Shown piece by piece: positions 43,291-51,561 of a stretch of 64,000 bases of DNA; position 1 is the stretch's first letter; every line of letters begins with the position of its first letter. Source of the stretch: Actinomadura graeca (GTDB lineage: Bacteria; Actinomycetota; Actinomycetes; Streptosporangiales; Streptosporangiaceae); the NCBI RefSeq assembly GCF_019175365.1, contig NZ_CP059572.1, positions 6,696,001 through 6,760,000 of the forward strand, read 5' to 3'. The notes under the pieces were generated by a model, which searched no databases, was not told the origin of the DNA, and saw only the letters and a list, made by a program, of their open reading frames with translations. The translations under genes and the position numbers were made by a program.

Positions 43291-44892
43291 TCAGCCGCGC
43301 GGCGCCGCCCGCACCTTGCCGGTGCTGGTGCGCGGCAGTTCGCCGACGAACCGGACGTCCCTCGGCACCTTGTACCGCGCCAGGTGCCTCCGCACGTACT
43401 CCTTGAGGTCGTCCTCGCCCACCCGCGAGCCGGGCACGCGCACGACGCTCGCGGCGAGGCGCTGCCCGAACCGCTCGTCGTCCACCCCCGTCACCGATAC
43501 CTCCGCGACGTCCGGGTGGCCGCCGAGCAGGTTCTCGACCTCGCCGGGGAAGACGTTCTCTCCCCCGGAGACGATCATGTCGTCGGCGCGGCCGTCGATG
43601 AACAGCCGTCCCGCGGCGTCGAAGTGGCCGAGGTCGCCGGTGCCCGTCAGGCCGTGCCGGACGGTCGTGCCGCCGCCGCCCGTGTAGCCCGCGAACCGCA
43701 GCCCGCCGCCGGTGTGGACCTCGCCGGTCTCGCCGGGCGGCAGCGTCCGCCCGTCCTCGCCGAGGACCCTGACGGTGAGACGGTACGACGGCCTCCCGAC
43801 GGTGCCCGGGGCTTCCCGGAGGTCGCCGGGCGTGGCGATCGTGGCCCAGCCCGTCTCGGTCGCGCCGTACACGTTGACGAGCACGTCGCCGAACGCGTCC
43901 ATGAACGCCTCGGACAGGTGCGGGTGGAGCGCCGAGCCGCCGCAGACGACGGCGCGGAGGGACGGCGTCCGCGGGCGGTCCGGTACGTCCAGGACGCGCT
44001 GGAGCATCACGGGCACGGCGACCAGCGCCTCCGCGTCATGGCGGGTGATCGCGCGCAGCGTCCCGGCGGCGTCGAAGCGCCGCGACAGGACGAGCGGCAT
44101 GCCCATCCCGAGCCCGACCGCCGTGTAGGCGAACCCCAGGATGTGGAACAGCGGCGGCGCGATCACGATCGGGCCCCCGGAGCGGACCGGGACGCGCATG
44201 AGATGGCTGAGCGCGACGGGCAGCAGCGCGCCGAGGGAGACGTCGTGCCGGGCGCCCTTCGGGGTCCCCGTGGTGCCGGACGTCATCACGATCACGCGGC
44301 TCGTCCGGGCGGGGCTGAGCGGCACCGGCGCGGTCGCCGTCACAAGCGCGTCGATGCTCTCCGGGTGGCCGCCCTCGGTCCAGGCGAGGACCCTGCGGAC
44401 GGGTGCGCCGGACTCGTCGACGAGCGCGCCGAACTCCTCGTCGTGGACGAGCAGGCCGATGCCCTCGCGGTCGGCGACGCGCCCGAGCTGCGACGCGGAG
44501 AAGTCGGTGTTCAGCAGCACGACGTCGTTGCCGAGCCGGGACGCCGCGAGCACCGCCTCCACGAATCCCCGGTGGTTGCGGCACAGGATCCCGATCCTGT
44601 CGCGCGCGGGGTCGCCTGACCTGGCGCGGAGGGCGGTGGCCAGGGACGCGGCCCGGCGTTCGAGCCCGGCGTACGACAGCGCGCCGCGCTCGTCGATCAG
44701 GGCCGTCCGGCCGGGGAAGCGCAGGGCCGACATCGCGCCGAGCGTCGCGGGGACCGGCCCGAAACGGACGTAGGGGAACAGCAGCCGCGCGGCACGGTCG
44801 GGACGCACCGGGGCCAGCATCCCGGCGTCGCGGACGGCGCGGGTCGCGCGCAGCCCGAGGCTTGCGCACGAAAGAGCCCGGTCGAGCACCAC
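43291..44892 (-). CDS. Acyl-CoA synthetase (FadD-like, ANL superfamily)
   Basis: The 533-residue adenylating enzyme has the P-loop VIVMTSGTTGTPKGA, YGATETGWA, TGDLGHFD, and the C-terminal DGRADDMIVSGGENVFPGEVE hinge followed by a catalytic lysine region (PRTSTGKV). It activates a carboxylate with ATP and passes it to CoA; chain length is not evident. It begins with one of two GTG codons. It lies just beyond the siderophore operon in the same direction, but a 141-base gap separates them. Confidence 0.9.
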   Translation of the reverse strand: MVLDRALSCASLGLRATRAVRDAGMLAPVRPDRAARLLFPYVRFGPVPATLGAMSALRFPGRTALIDERGALSYAGLERRAASLATALRARSGDPARDRIGILCRNHRGFVEAVLAASRLGNDVVLLNTDFSASQLGRVADREGIGLLVHDEEFGALVDESGAPVRRVLAWTEGGHPESIDALVTATAPVPLSPARTSRVIVMTSGTTGTPKGARHDVSLGALLPVALSHLMRVPVRSGGPIVIAPPLFHILGFAYTAVGLGMGMPLVLSRRFDAAGTLRAITRHDAEALVAVPVMLQRVLDVPDRPRTPSLRAVVCGGSALHPHLSEAFMDAFGDVLVNVYGATETGWATIATPGDLREAPGTVGRPSYRLTVRVLGEDGRTLPPGETGEVHTGGGLRFAGYTGGGGTTVRHGLTGTGDLGHFDAAGRLFIDGRADDMIVSGGENVFPGEVENLLGGHPDVAEVSVTGVDDERFGQRLAASVVRVPGSRVGEDDLKEYVRRHLARYKVPRDVRFVGELPRTSTGKVRAAPRG

Positions 44893-45033
44893 CAGGGGAC
44901 CTCTCTTCTGTCGACGGGCCTTCTCCGGGGACGGGGGCCGGCCGTCACGTCCCTACCCGCGAGCGCCCGCGATAAGGGTCCCGTTTCCGAGGGCCGCGGG
45001 CGGCGCCCCCGCGTCATGCCGGACGCGCGGTGA

Positions 45034-46191
45034 TCAGCGCAGGTAGTGGAACGCCGGGCGGGGGTGCATCAGGAAGTCGTGATGGGAGATGTTCCAGGCG
45101 TAGGCCCCGGCCATGGTGAAGGCGATGACGTCACCCGGCTCCAGAGGCGGGACGGGCACGTCGCGCGCGAAGACGTCCTTCGGGGTGCAGAGCTGCCCGA
45201 CGAGGGTGGCCTTCGCGGCGGGCCCGCTCCTCGGGGCGAGGACCTCGAAGGGCTGGTCGTGGCCCTTGGCGGCGGGCGTCCGCAGGTGATGCGTCCCGCC
45301 CCGCAGGATCACGTACGTCTCGCCGCGCGTGGACTTGACGTCCAGCACGTCGGTGACGTAGCGGCCGTGGTAGGCGGTGACGGCGCGGCCCGGTTCGACC
45401 CGGAGCCGCGTGCCGGGCGGCAGCGTGGCGGAGAGCGCGGAGAGCCCGGCGCCGTAGGCCGCCCAGTCGAAGCGGGCGGTGGGGTCGGTGTAGTCGACGG
45501 CCATGCCGCCGCCGAGGTTGATCTCCGGTTCGGTGACGCCGCGGGCCTCCAGCCAGGGGAGCGCCCACGCGGTGATGCGGCCCGCCACGTCGAGCAGCGC
45601 CGGGGCGTCCAGCCCGGACGCCAGGTGGGCGTGGATCCCCCAGAGGGTGATGTGCGGTGCCGAGGCGATGCGGCGGGCGCATTCGTCCAGCGCGTGCTCG
45701 TCCATGCCGAAGGGGCCGCTCATGGTGAGCACGGCGCCCGGCACGTCGATGGGCAGGTTGGCCCTGAGGAGCACCTCGGCCGGGCCGAGGTGTTGCAGCC
45801 GCGTCAGCTCTCCCGGGCTCTCGACGTGGATCCGGTGGACGCCGAGCGCGAGGGCGCGCGCCAGCTCCTCGTCGGTCTTGCCGGGTCCGCCGAACGCGAG
45901 AGGGACGTCCGGGAGGGCCTTCCGGACGTGGGCCATCTCCCCACCGGAGGAGACCTCGACGCCGTCGACGCAGGGCGCCAGGGCGCGGAGGATCTCCGCG
46001 TCCGGGTTCGCCTTGGCGGCGTAGAGCAGCTCGGTCCCGCCGAGCGCGGACCGGATGGCGGTGGCGTGACGGGCCAGCCCGGCGAGGTCGTAGACGTAGG
46101 CCGGGTAGGACGCCCCGGCGAGGTCCGTGGGATCGGGCAGACCGGTGGGACCGGTGCGGCCGGTCAGGTCGCGGGCGTCGTCCAGGGCCAT
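45034..46191 (-). CDS. PLP-dependent (fold III) decarboxylase of the siderophore operon
   Basis: The 385-residue DapDC/ODC-like enzyme has YVYDLAGLARH, the Schiff-base lysine in LLYAAKANPD, VEPGRAVTAY, QLCTPKDVFARD and AGAYAWNIS. Homologues in siderophore loci decarboxylate an amino acid or an amino-acid-citrate amide, for example SbnH in staphyloferrin B. The substrate here is open. Its ATG overlaps the preceding synthetase stop by one base (TGATG). It is the last gene of the operon. Confidence 0.88.
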   Translation of the reverse strand: MALDDARDLTGRTGPTGLPDPTDLAGASYPAYVYDLAGLARHATAIRSALGGTELLYAAKANPDAEILRALAPCVDGVEVSSGGEMAHVRKALPDVPLAFGGPGKTDEELARALALGVHRIHVESPGELTRLQHLGPAEVLLRANLPIDVPGAVLTMSGPFGMDEHALDECARRIASAPHITLWGIHAHLASGLDAPALLDVAGRITAWALPWLEARGVTEPEINLGGGMAVDYTDPTARFDWAAYGAGLSALSATLPPGTRLRVEPGRAVTAYHGRYVTDVLDVKSTRGETYVILRGGTHHLRTPAAKGHDQPFEVLAPRSGPAAKATLVGQLCTPKDVFARDVPVPPLEPGDVIAFTMAGAYAWNISHHDFLMHPRPAFHYLR

Positions 46192-47786
46192 CACGGCACC
46201 GCCAGCGGGTTGGGGGCGGGGACGTAGGCCGCGGCGCGGTCGGCCGTCCGCGCCCAGCGGGTGCGCAGGTTGGCCTTCGCGGGCAGCGGTGCCCCCGCGA
46301 GCAGCGCCGCGACCTGCGGGTGCGCGCCGAGGGCGGCGAAGTGCCCGCGTGCCGTCCGCCAGAGGCCGAGGGAGGGGTGCAGGTCGGCCACCGCCGCGGC
46401 GATCTCGGTCAGGTGGTTGACGAGCAGGCAGTACACGACGCGGTTCCAGCCCTGGTCGGGGGCGTAGGTGAGGGCCTCGGCGACCCGGGGCGGGAGGTGC
46501 GCCAGGTCCCAGCGCCCCGCGGTCAGCTTGGTGCCCTCCAGGTCGCGGAACGCGGCGCGGACCGGCATCCCGTCGGCGTCGACGCAGATCAGGACGTTCT
46601 GGAGGTGCGGTTCCAGGACGACTCCGTGGTCGAGGTAGGCGTGCAGGACGGGCGGGGCGACCCGCGCGACGTAGGCGTCCCACCAGGCGTGGGCGCCCTC
46701 CGGGGTCGCCATGGCGGGCAGGTCCGCGAGGAAGGTGCCGTAGGGGTCGGCCAGCGCCCCGGCCAGGAGCGGCGTGCCGGGCAGGTCCCGGACGCCCTGC
46801 CGGAGGATGACGCCGAGTCCCTCGTACAGATGGCGGTCGGCCAGCGCGACCGTGCGGTAGGCGGGCTCGCTGAGGAACGTGGCGTCCAGCGCCGCGAACA
46901 CGCCCGCGAGGAGGCGGTCGAGGACGGCGGCGCCCGAGAGCTCGTACCAGGCGTTCTTGCGGACGCAGTTGGTGATGCGCACGTCCAGGCTGAACTTGCA
47001 GAACAGGTCCGCGTCGGGGAGGTACAGCGTGCGGACGGACGAGGTGGGCAGCGCCTCGGCGTCGGACGGCCCGAGGTCGGTGACGAGGTTCCCGGTGAGG
47101 GCACGGCGCAGGACGGGACGGTGCGCGAGCAGCGAGAACTGCCACGGGTGGACGGGCAGCAGCCTGCGGCCGGGAGGGACCGGCGGCCCGTACGCCTCCA
47201 GCCCCGCGAACGCGTCCGGGTCACCGTCCTCGGCGACCAGCTCCGACGGGACGGCCAGCCAATGCGGGCGGAAACGGGACCGGGTCTCCGGCGCGTACCT
47301 GAGCCATTCGCTGGGGGAGCCCTGGCGCGCCTTCGGCGACGGGTGGAAACGATGGCCCGCCACGAGGGCCTGCTCGGAGGCGATGTAGGGGTCGCCGTGC
47401 CGGCCGTCGCCCGCGCCCCGGACGGCGAGGATCGCGGCCAGCGCGCCGCGGCTCTCGGCGACCTGCGCCGGGAACTCCGGGTTCGCCACTCCGGTCGCCA
47501 GCTCCAGCTCACCGGCGACCAGGTCGGACAGGCGGTCCCAGGGGGCGGGCATCCACTCGTCCTCGCGCCGTTCCTCGTAGGGCGGGACCAGCCGGTAGGT
47601 CGGGCCCGAGGGGGGCCGCGCGAGTCCCGCGCGGAGCACGACGCCCGCGCGCGGCAGGCGCAGGACGACGCGCCCGCCGTCCGGCCAGACCTGCCGCTCG
47701 GGCGCGCAGACCTCGCGGATCAGGCAGTTGAGCAGGGCGGTGGCGGTGGCGTCGTCGGCCGTCAGGGCCGGGTCTGTCAGCAGCAC
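46191..47786 (-). CDS. IucA/IucC-family NIS siderophore synthetase (second)
   Basis: The 531-residue NRPS-independent siderophore synthetase has the ATP-site motifs SSVRTLYLPDADLFCKFSLD, LLPVHPWQFSLL, VLEPHLQNVLICVD and DLEGTKL. These enzymes adenylate a carboxylate such as citrate and condense it with an amine or alcohol. A C-terminal FhuF-like domain follows. It starts GTG 47786 inside the end of the previous gene (10-base overlap). With its paralogue it can build a two-amide scaffold; subtype A/B/C was not determined. Confidence 0.93.
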   Translation of the reverse strand: MLLTDPALTADDATATALLNCLIREVCAPERQVWPDGGRVVLRLPRAGVVLRAGLARPPSGPTYRLVPPYEERREDEWMPAPWDRLSDLVAGELELATGVANPEFPAQVAESRGALAAILAVRGAGDGRHGDPYIASEQALVAGHRFHPSPKARQGSPSEWLRYAPETRSRFRPHWLAVPSELVAEDGDPDAFAGLEAYGPPVPPGRRLLPVHPWQFSLLAHRPVLRRALTGNLVTDLGPSDAEALPTSSVRTLYLPDADLFCKFSLDVRITNCVRKNAWYELSGAAVLDRLLAGVFAALDATFLSEPAYRTVALADRHLYEGLGVILRQGVRDLPGTPLLAGALADPYGTFLADLPAMATPEGAHAWWDAYVARVAPPVLHAYLDHGVVLEPHLQNVLICVDADGMPVRAAFRDLEGTKLTAGRWDLAHLPPRVAEALTYAPDQGWNRVVYCLLVNHLTEIAAAVADLHPSLGLWRTARGHFAALGAHPQVAALLAGAPLPAKANLRTRWARTADRAAAYVPAPNPLAVP

Positions 47787-49348
47787 GTGTCGTCCCGTAG
47801 GTAGTTCGGCCCCGGCGGGCCGTAGTGCTTGTTGATGTCGGCCGCGCCGGTCCTGGCCTTGTCGACGAGGGTTCCGGCGGTGACCATGGCCTTGCCCGGC
47901 AGTGACGCGGCGTCCAGCGTGCGGGAGCGCAGGAACGCGTCGCCGGGTCCGAGGGCCGCGTCGAGCCGGTCGCGGATCATGGCCCGGCCCGTGCGCCAGG
48001 GGAGCAGCCCGCGCCGGGCCAGCGCGGCGGCGGGCGCGGCGGCGCACAGGTGCAGGGTGATGGTGGTGAACACGCGGGCGAGCGCCTCGGGGTCGCGCGT
48101 CACCATCCGCCGGTCGACGAGGTCGCGGGGATCGGCGGACGGTGAGACGCCGAGACGGTCGTGCAGGACGTCCGGGTCGATCATGGCGCCGTCGTTGTCC
48201 TTGAGGAGGAGACGCGGCGGGCCGTCGTCCAGGACGAGCGCCACGTTCTGCTGGTGCGCCTCCAAGGCGATCCCGTAGCGGAACAGCGTGACGTTCCAGG
48301 AGAGCAGTGCCGACAGGTAGGCGCCGAAGAGTGACGCGACGTCCCAGCGTTCGACCACCAGCCGGCCGTCCGGGGCCTCGGCGACTAACGCCGCGATGGG
48401 GACGATGTGCGCGCGCGCCGTCTCGGGCGGGAACCGCCGCACGAGGTAGCCGAGGAGGGGTGAGCCCGCGTGGCCGTAGGTCTGCTCGTCGGCCAGCAGG
48501 ACCGGGAACTTCTCCCGCTCCAGGACGCGGCGCAGGATCCGCTCGACGAGGGCCCCGTCCGGCAGCGTGCCCGGGACGATCGTGCGGCGGTTGCGCAGGC
48601 CCAGCGTGCTCGTCGGCAGCGGCATCTTCAGATGGTCCAGCGGTGCCGCGGCCACGGTGCGCATCGACAGGGTGGGGGCGACCTGGAGAAACCCCTCCGG
48701 CGCGATCGTCGCCCTGCTTTCCTTCCGTACCTGTGACACTGCCAGAGGATGGACGGGAAACAGGTCGGCGGCCGACGGCAGTCCCACATCGGCAGGGTCC
48801 GGCCACCATTTCGGTCGCACTCCCGTGGTCGTCGCGTTGGGGACCGACGCCCAGCGCAGGGGGAAGGCGGGGTTGAACTCCGGCGCGTACCGGCTGAGGT
48901 CCGCCGCGCTCAGCCCCGCCCGGCCCCGGCCCGTCGGATGGACGGGATGGTCGCCGAAGGCGGCGAGGGTCTCGTAGAAGGTGCCCGGACCTGATCGCAG
49001 GCCGTCCGGAATCCGGGCGAGGTGCCGCATCACCGCGGGCCGGGCGTCCTCGTGCAGGTGGATGGCGGCGAGCGCCTCCCGGCACTCCCGCTCGAAGGCC
49101 GCCACGTCGTCGCGCGGATCCGCGAGTGCGCGGACGGCCGCGAAGACGTCGCGGAGGCCGAGGGGCTGGGTCTCGTCCACGACGAGGTCGGAGAGGAAGG
49201 GCGGGTCCGCGCGGACGAGGCGGACGGCGCGCGCCGGAAGGGCGAGCGTGAGGGTCCGGTGGTCGGCGAGACGGCGCAGGCCCGCGTAGTCCTCGCGCAG
49301 CAGGGCGTCCAGGACCCGGGCCGCCAGCCGGGCCTCGCCGTCCGTCAC
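47777..49348 (-). CDS. IucA/IucC-family NIS siderophore synthetase (first)
   Basis: The 523-residue synthetase paralogue has DLFPVHPLAVSQV, TLSMRTVAAAPLDHLKMPLP, STLGLRNRRTI, LEAHQQNVALVLDDG and LLLKDNDGAMI, all characteristic IucA/IucC ATP- and citrate-site motifs. It ends in the FhuF-like region (GLLPWRTGRAMI). GTG 49348 overlaps the ATP-grasp stop as GTGA. Two synthetases in one operon usually attach substrates to both ends of a dicarboxylate. Confidence 0.93.
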   Translation of the reverse strand: MTDGEARLAARVLDALLREDYAGLRRLADHRTLTLALPARAVRLVRADPPFLSDLVVDETQPLGLRDVFAAVRALADPRDDVAAFERECREALAAIHLHEDARPAVMRHLARIPDGLRSGPGTFYETLAAFGDHPVHPTGRGRAGLSAADLSRYAPEFNPAFPLRWASVPNATTTGVRPKWWPDPADVGLPSAADLFPVHPLAVSQVRKESRATIAPEGFLQVAPTLSMRTVAAAPLDHLKMPLPTSTLGLRNRRTIVPGTLPDGALVERILRRVLEREKFPVLLADEQTYGHAGSPLLGYLVRRFPPETARAHIVPIAALVAEAPDGRLVVERWDVASLFGAYLSALLSWNVTLFRYGIALEAHQQNVALVLDDGPPRLLLKDNDGAMIDPDVLHDRLGVSPSADPRDLVDRRMVTRDPEALARVFTTITLHLCAAAPAAALARRGLLPWRTGRAMIRDRLDAALGPGDAFLRSRTLDAASLPGKAMVTAGTLVDKARTGAADINKHYGPPGPNYLRDDTCC

Positions 49349-50484
49349 GCGATCGTCCACGTGTGGGCGTCGCGGAAGCGGGCCAGCGCGGCCTCGACCT
49401 GGGCCGCGTCGGGACCGATGGCGCGGATCGTCCCGAGGTAGTCCCGGTTGGTGCGGGTGAGGGCGATGGCGTCGCCGACGCCGCGCTGCGGCCGGTACAC
49501 CACGCGCACCGCGCCGTCGTCGGCCTCGACGGCGCCCGGCGCGGCGGCCAGCCTGCCCGGCCGGTCGGCGATGACCGGTTCCGCGACGGCGTGCCCCGGC
49601 GGGGGAGGCCCGCCCGGCTCCAGGCGCTCGCCGAGGTGGACGCGCAGGATCTGCTCGAACAGCGGAACGCCGAGCAGGTCGGCGAGCAGGAAGTCGCAGT
49701 GGTCGCCGATGAGCCGGTAGTTCACCTCGATGAGCCGGGCGCGTCCCTCGTGGACGACGAACTCTGTGTGGCACGCCCCGAACCCGACGCCCAGCGCCTC
49801 CAGCTGGGCCAGGACCTGCGGCGTCTCCGGCGGCGGCTGCGCCCATTCGAGGCGCTCCTCCACGAAGAACGGCGGCGGGGACACCCGCGTCCGGAAGGAT
49901 CCGAGCACGCGCAGCCGATGGCCGTCCCCGAGCGTCTCCAGGGTGTGCAGCGCGCCGGGCAGGTACTCCTCGGCCACCAGCGGGCCGCCGCGCCGCGCGG
50001 CGATCTCCTCGCGCCGCGCGGTCAGCTCCCGCGCGTCGTGGACGAGGAACACGTCCTCGCTGGCCACGCCCTCGCGCGGCTTGAGGACGAGCGGGTACGG
50101 CGCGTCCGCCGGGACCGCGGAGGCGTCCGCGGAGAAGACCGGGTCGAGCGGGGCGAGGTGGCGGCGCATGAGGGACTTGTTCTTCGCCCGGGTCGCCGCC
50201 CGCCAGTCCTTGCCCGGCAGCCCGAAGTACGCGGCGGCGAGCGCGGCCGGCGCCTGGAGGAAGTCGCTGTTGGAGAAGATCCCGCCGGGCCCGTCCCCGA
50301 CGCGGGCGATGACCTCCCGGAAGTCGGAGACGTCGCACGCGGCGACCGGCCCGTCGTGCCGGTGGGCGGAGGGGCGGTCGGTGAGCAGGACCGCGTCCAG
50401 GCCCAGGCGCGCGGCGGCGGGCAGGAATCCGTGCGTCACCGAGTCGGTCGCCTTCCCGGCGACCACGTAGACAGAGGCGGCCAC
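49345..50484 (-). CDS. ATP-grasp ligase at the head of the siderophore operon
   Basis: The 379-residue protein has an N-terminal Rossmann-like preATP-grasp domain (SVYVVAGKATDSVTHGFLP). The ATP-grasp core includes YPLVLKPREGVASEDVFLV, GPLVAEEYLPGA and the metal-binding LIEVNYRLIGDHCDFLL. ATP-grasp enzymes join a carboxylate to an amine through an acyl phosphate. In this context it probably makes a dipeptide-like building block. GTG 50484 follows GGAAAGG. It is the promoter-proximal gene, just behind the iron box. Confidence 0.87.
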   Translation of the reverse strand: MAASVYVVAGKATDSVTHGFLPAAARLGLDAVLLTDRPSAHRHDGPVAACDVSDFREVIARVGDGPGGIFSNSDFLQAPAALAAAYFGLPGKDWRAATRAKNKSLMRRHLAPLDPVFSADASAVPADAPYPLVLKPREGVASEDVFLVHDARELTARREEIAARRGGPLVAEEYLPGALHTLETLGDGHRLRVLGSFRTRVSPPPFFVEERLEWAQPPPETPQVLAQLEALGVGFGACHTEFVVHEGRARLIEVNYRLIGDHCDFLLADLLGVPLFEQILRVHLGERLEPGGPPPPGHAVAEPVIADRPGRLAAAPGAVEADDGAVRVVYRPQRGVGDAIALTRTNRDYLGTIRAIGPDAAQVEAALARFRDAHTWTIA

Positions 50485-50503
50485 AGTGGGCCTTTCCAGT
50501 GAG

Positions 50504-50522
50504 TGAGGTAAGGCTTGCCTAA
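50504..50522. promoter_or_regulatory. Iron box (DmdR/IdeR operator)
   Basis: TGAGGTAAGGCTTGCCTAA at 50504-50522 closely follows the 19-base iron box TTAGGTTAGGCTAACCTAA of DtxR-family regulators and is itself nearly palindromic. It lies 20 bases upstream of the ATP-grasp start. It should repress the four-gene operon when iron is sufficient. Confidence 0.88.
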
Positions 50523-50620
50523 GTGAGATTGTCACCCTAGTGGCCGGGCGCGGGCGACGCGGGCAAGATCGGTGACATCGCGTGTCCCGCCCCGCCCCCC
50601 GGATCCGCGAGGATGGGCCC

Positions 50621-51229
50621 ATGGACCTCGTCGAGCGGTGGATCGCCCTGGCCGGGCCGCAGACCCGGCACATCGGAACGGAACTGGACGCCCGCTACGG
50701 CGAGCCGCACCGCCGCTACCACACGCGCGAGCACCTCACCGCCGTCCTCGACCTCGTGGACGAGCTCGCCGCCCACGCCGCCGACCCCGGCGCCGTCCGG
50801 CTCGCGGCGTGGTTCCACGACGCCGTCTACGACCCCGAGCGCGCCGACAACGAGGAGCGCAGCGCCCGCCTCGCCGCGCGGATGCTGGCCGACACCGACC
50901 TCGCGGACGACGACGTCGGGCGGGTCGTCCGGCTGGTGGAGCTGACCGCCACCCACGCCCCCGGCGCGGACGACCGCGACGGGCAGGTCCTGTGCGACGC
51001 CGATCTCGCGATCCTCGGCGCGGATCCCGACCGGTACGCCGCCTACGCGGCGGCCGTCCGGGAGGAATACGCTTTCGTCCCCGAGGAGCTCTACCGCGCC
51101 GGACGTGCGGAGATATTGAACGGGCTCCTGGCGTTGCCCGCGCTCTTCCATACTCCGCCCGCGCGCGAGCGCTACGAGGGCCGCGCCAGGCGTAACATAC
51201 AGACCGAACTGATGCTCCTGAACGCCTAA
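50621..51229 (+). CDS. HD-superfamily metal-dependent hydrolase
   Basis: The 202-residue protein has RRYHTREHLTAVLDLVDEL, WFHDAVYD and DNEERSARLA, the metal-binding pattern of a widespread actinobacterial HD family. The substrate is unknown; nucleotide or phosphoester hydrolysis is inferred. GAGGATGGG precedes ATG 50621. Its stop overlaps the DUF4031 stop (CTAA at 51226-51229). It is divergent from the siderophore operon and belongs to the conserved block. Confidence 0.85.
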   Translation: MDLVERWIALAGPQTRHIGTELDARYGEPHRRYHTREHLTAVLDLVDELAAHAADPGAVRLAAWFHDAVYDPERADNEERSARLAARMLADTDLADDDVGRVVRLVELTATHAPGADDRDGQVLCDADLAILGADPDRYAAYAAAVREEYAFVPEELYRAGRAEILNGLLALPALFHTPPARERYEGRARRNIQTELMLLNA

Positions 51230-51495
51230 CGTGAAAGGCGCACGACCTTGCGGCGCCGCAGACCGGCCTGGGTCAGCCGCAGGAGAAGCTCCTGACAGCC
51301 CACCGCCACCGCGCCCTGCGCGACCGCCGCCCCGTAGAGCTCCGACGGGACGTCATAGTGGTCCCGCTCGAACGCCCGTGGCGTCATCCCCAGGTCGGCC
51401 GCGAATGCATGCAGCTCCTCGTACGAGACGTCGCTCACCATGTGCGACCACACCCGCCCGCGCGCGGGCCACAGAGGCGGATCTATGAGGATCAA
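51226..51495 (-). CDS. DUF4031 protein
   Basis: The 89-residue protein starts at a TTG (51495) behind GGAG and reads LIDPPLWPARGRVWSHMVSD, a hallmark DUF4031 opening. HAFAADLGMTPRAFERDHYD and a basic end (LLRLTQAGLRRRKVVRL) follow. The family is small, actinobacteria-rich and of unknown function. It is divergent from the M20 dipeptidase and convergent with the HD gene. Confidence 0.82.
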   Translation of the reverse strand: MILIDPPLWPARGRVWSHMVSDVSYEELHAFAADLGMTPRAFERDHYDVPSELYGAAVAQGAVAVGCQELLLRLTQAGLRRRKVVRLSR

Positions 51496-51561
51496 GAATG
51501 CTCCGGGGGACCAGTGACCGAAATCCTTTACAGTGCCTGACAGTACGACATGCGAGGGGGC

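Noticed and set aside
43157..44975. Plus-strand frames opposite the acyl-CoA synthetase.
   Set aside because: Antisense shadows; the minus strand has all ANL motifs.
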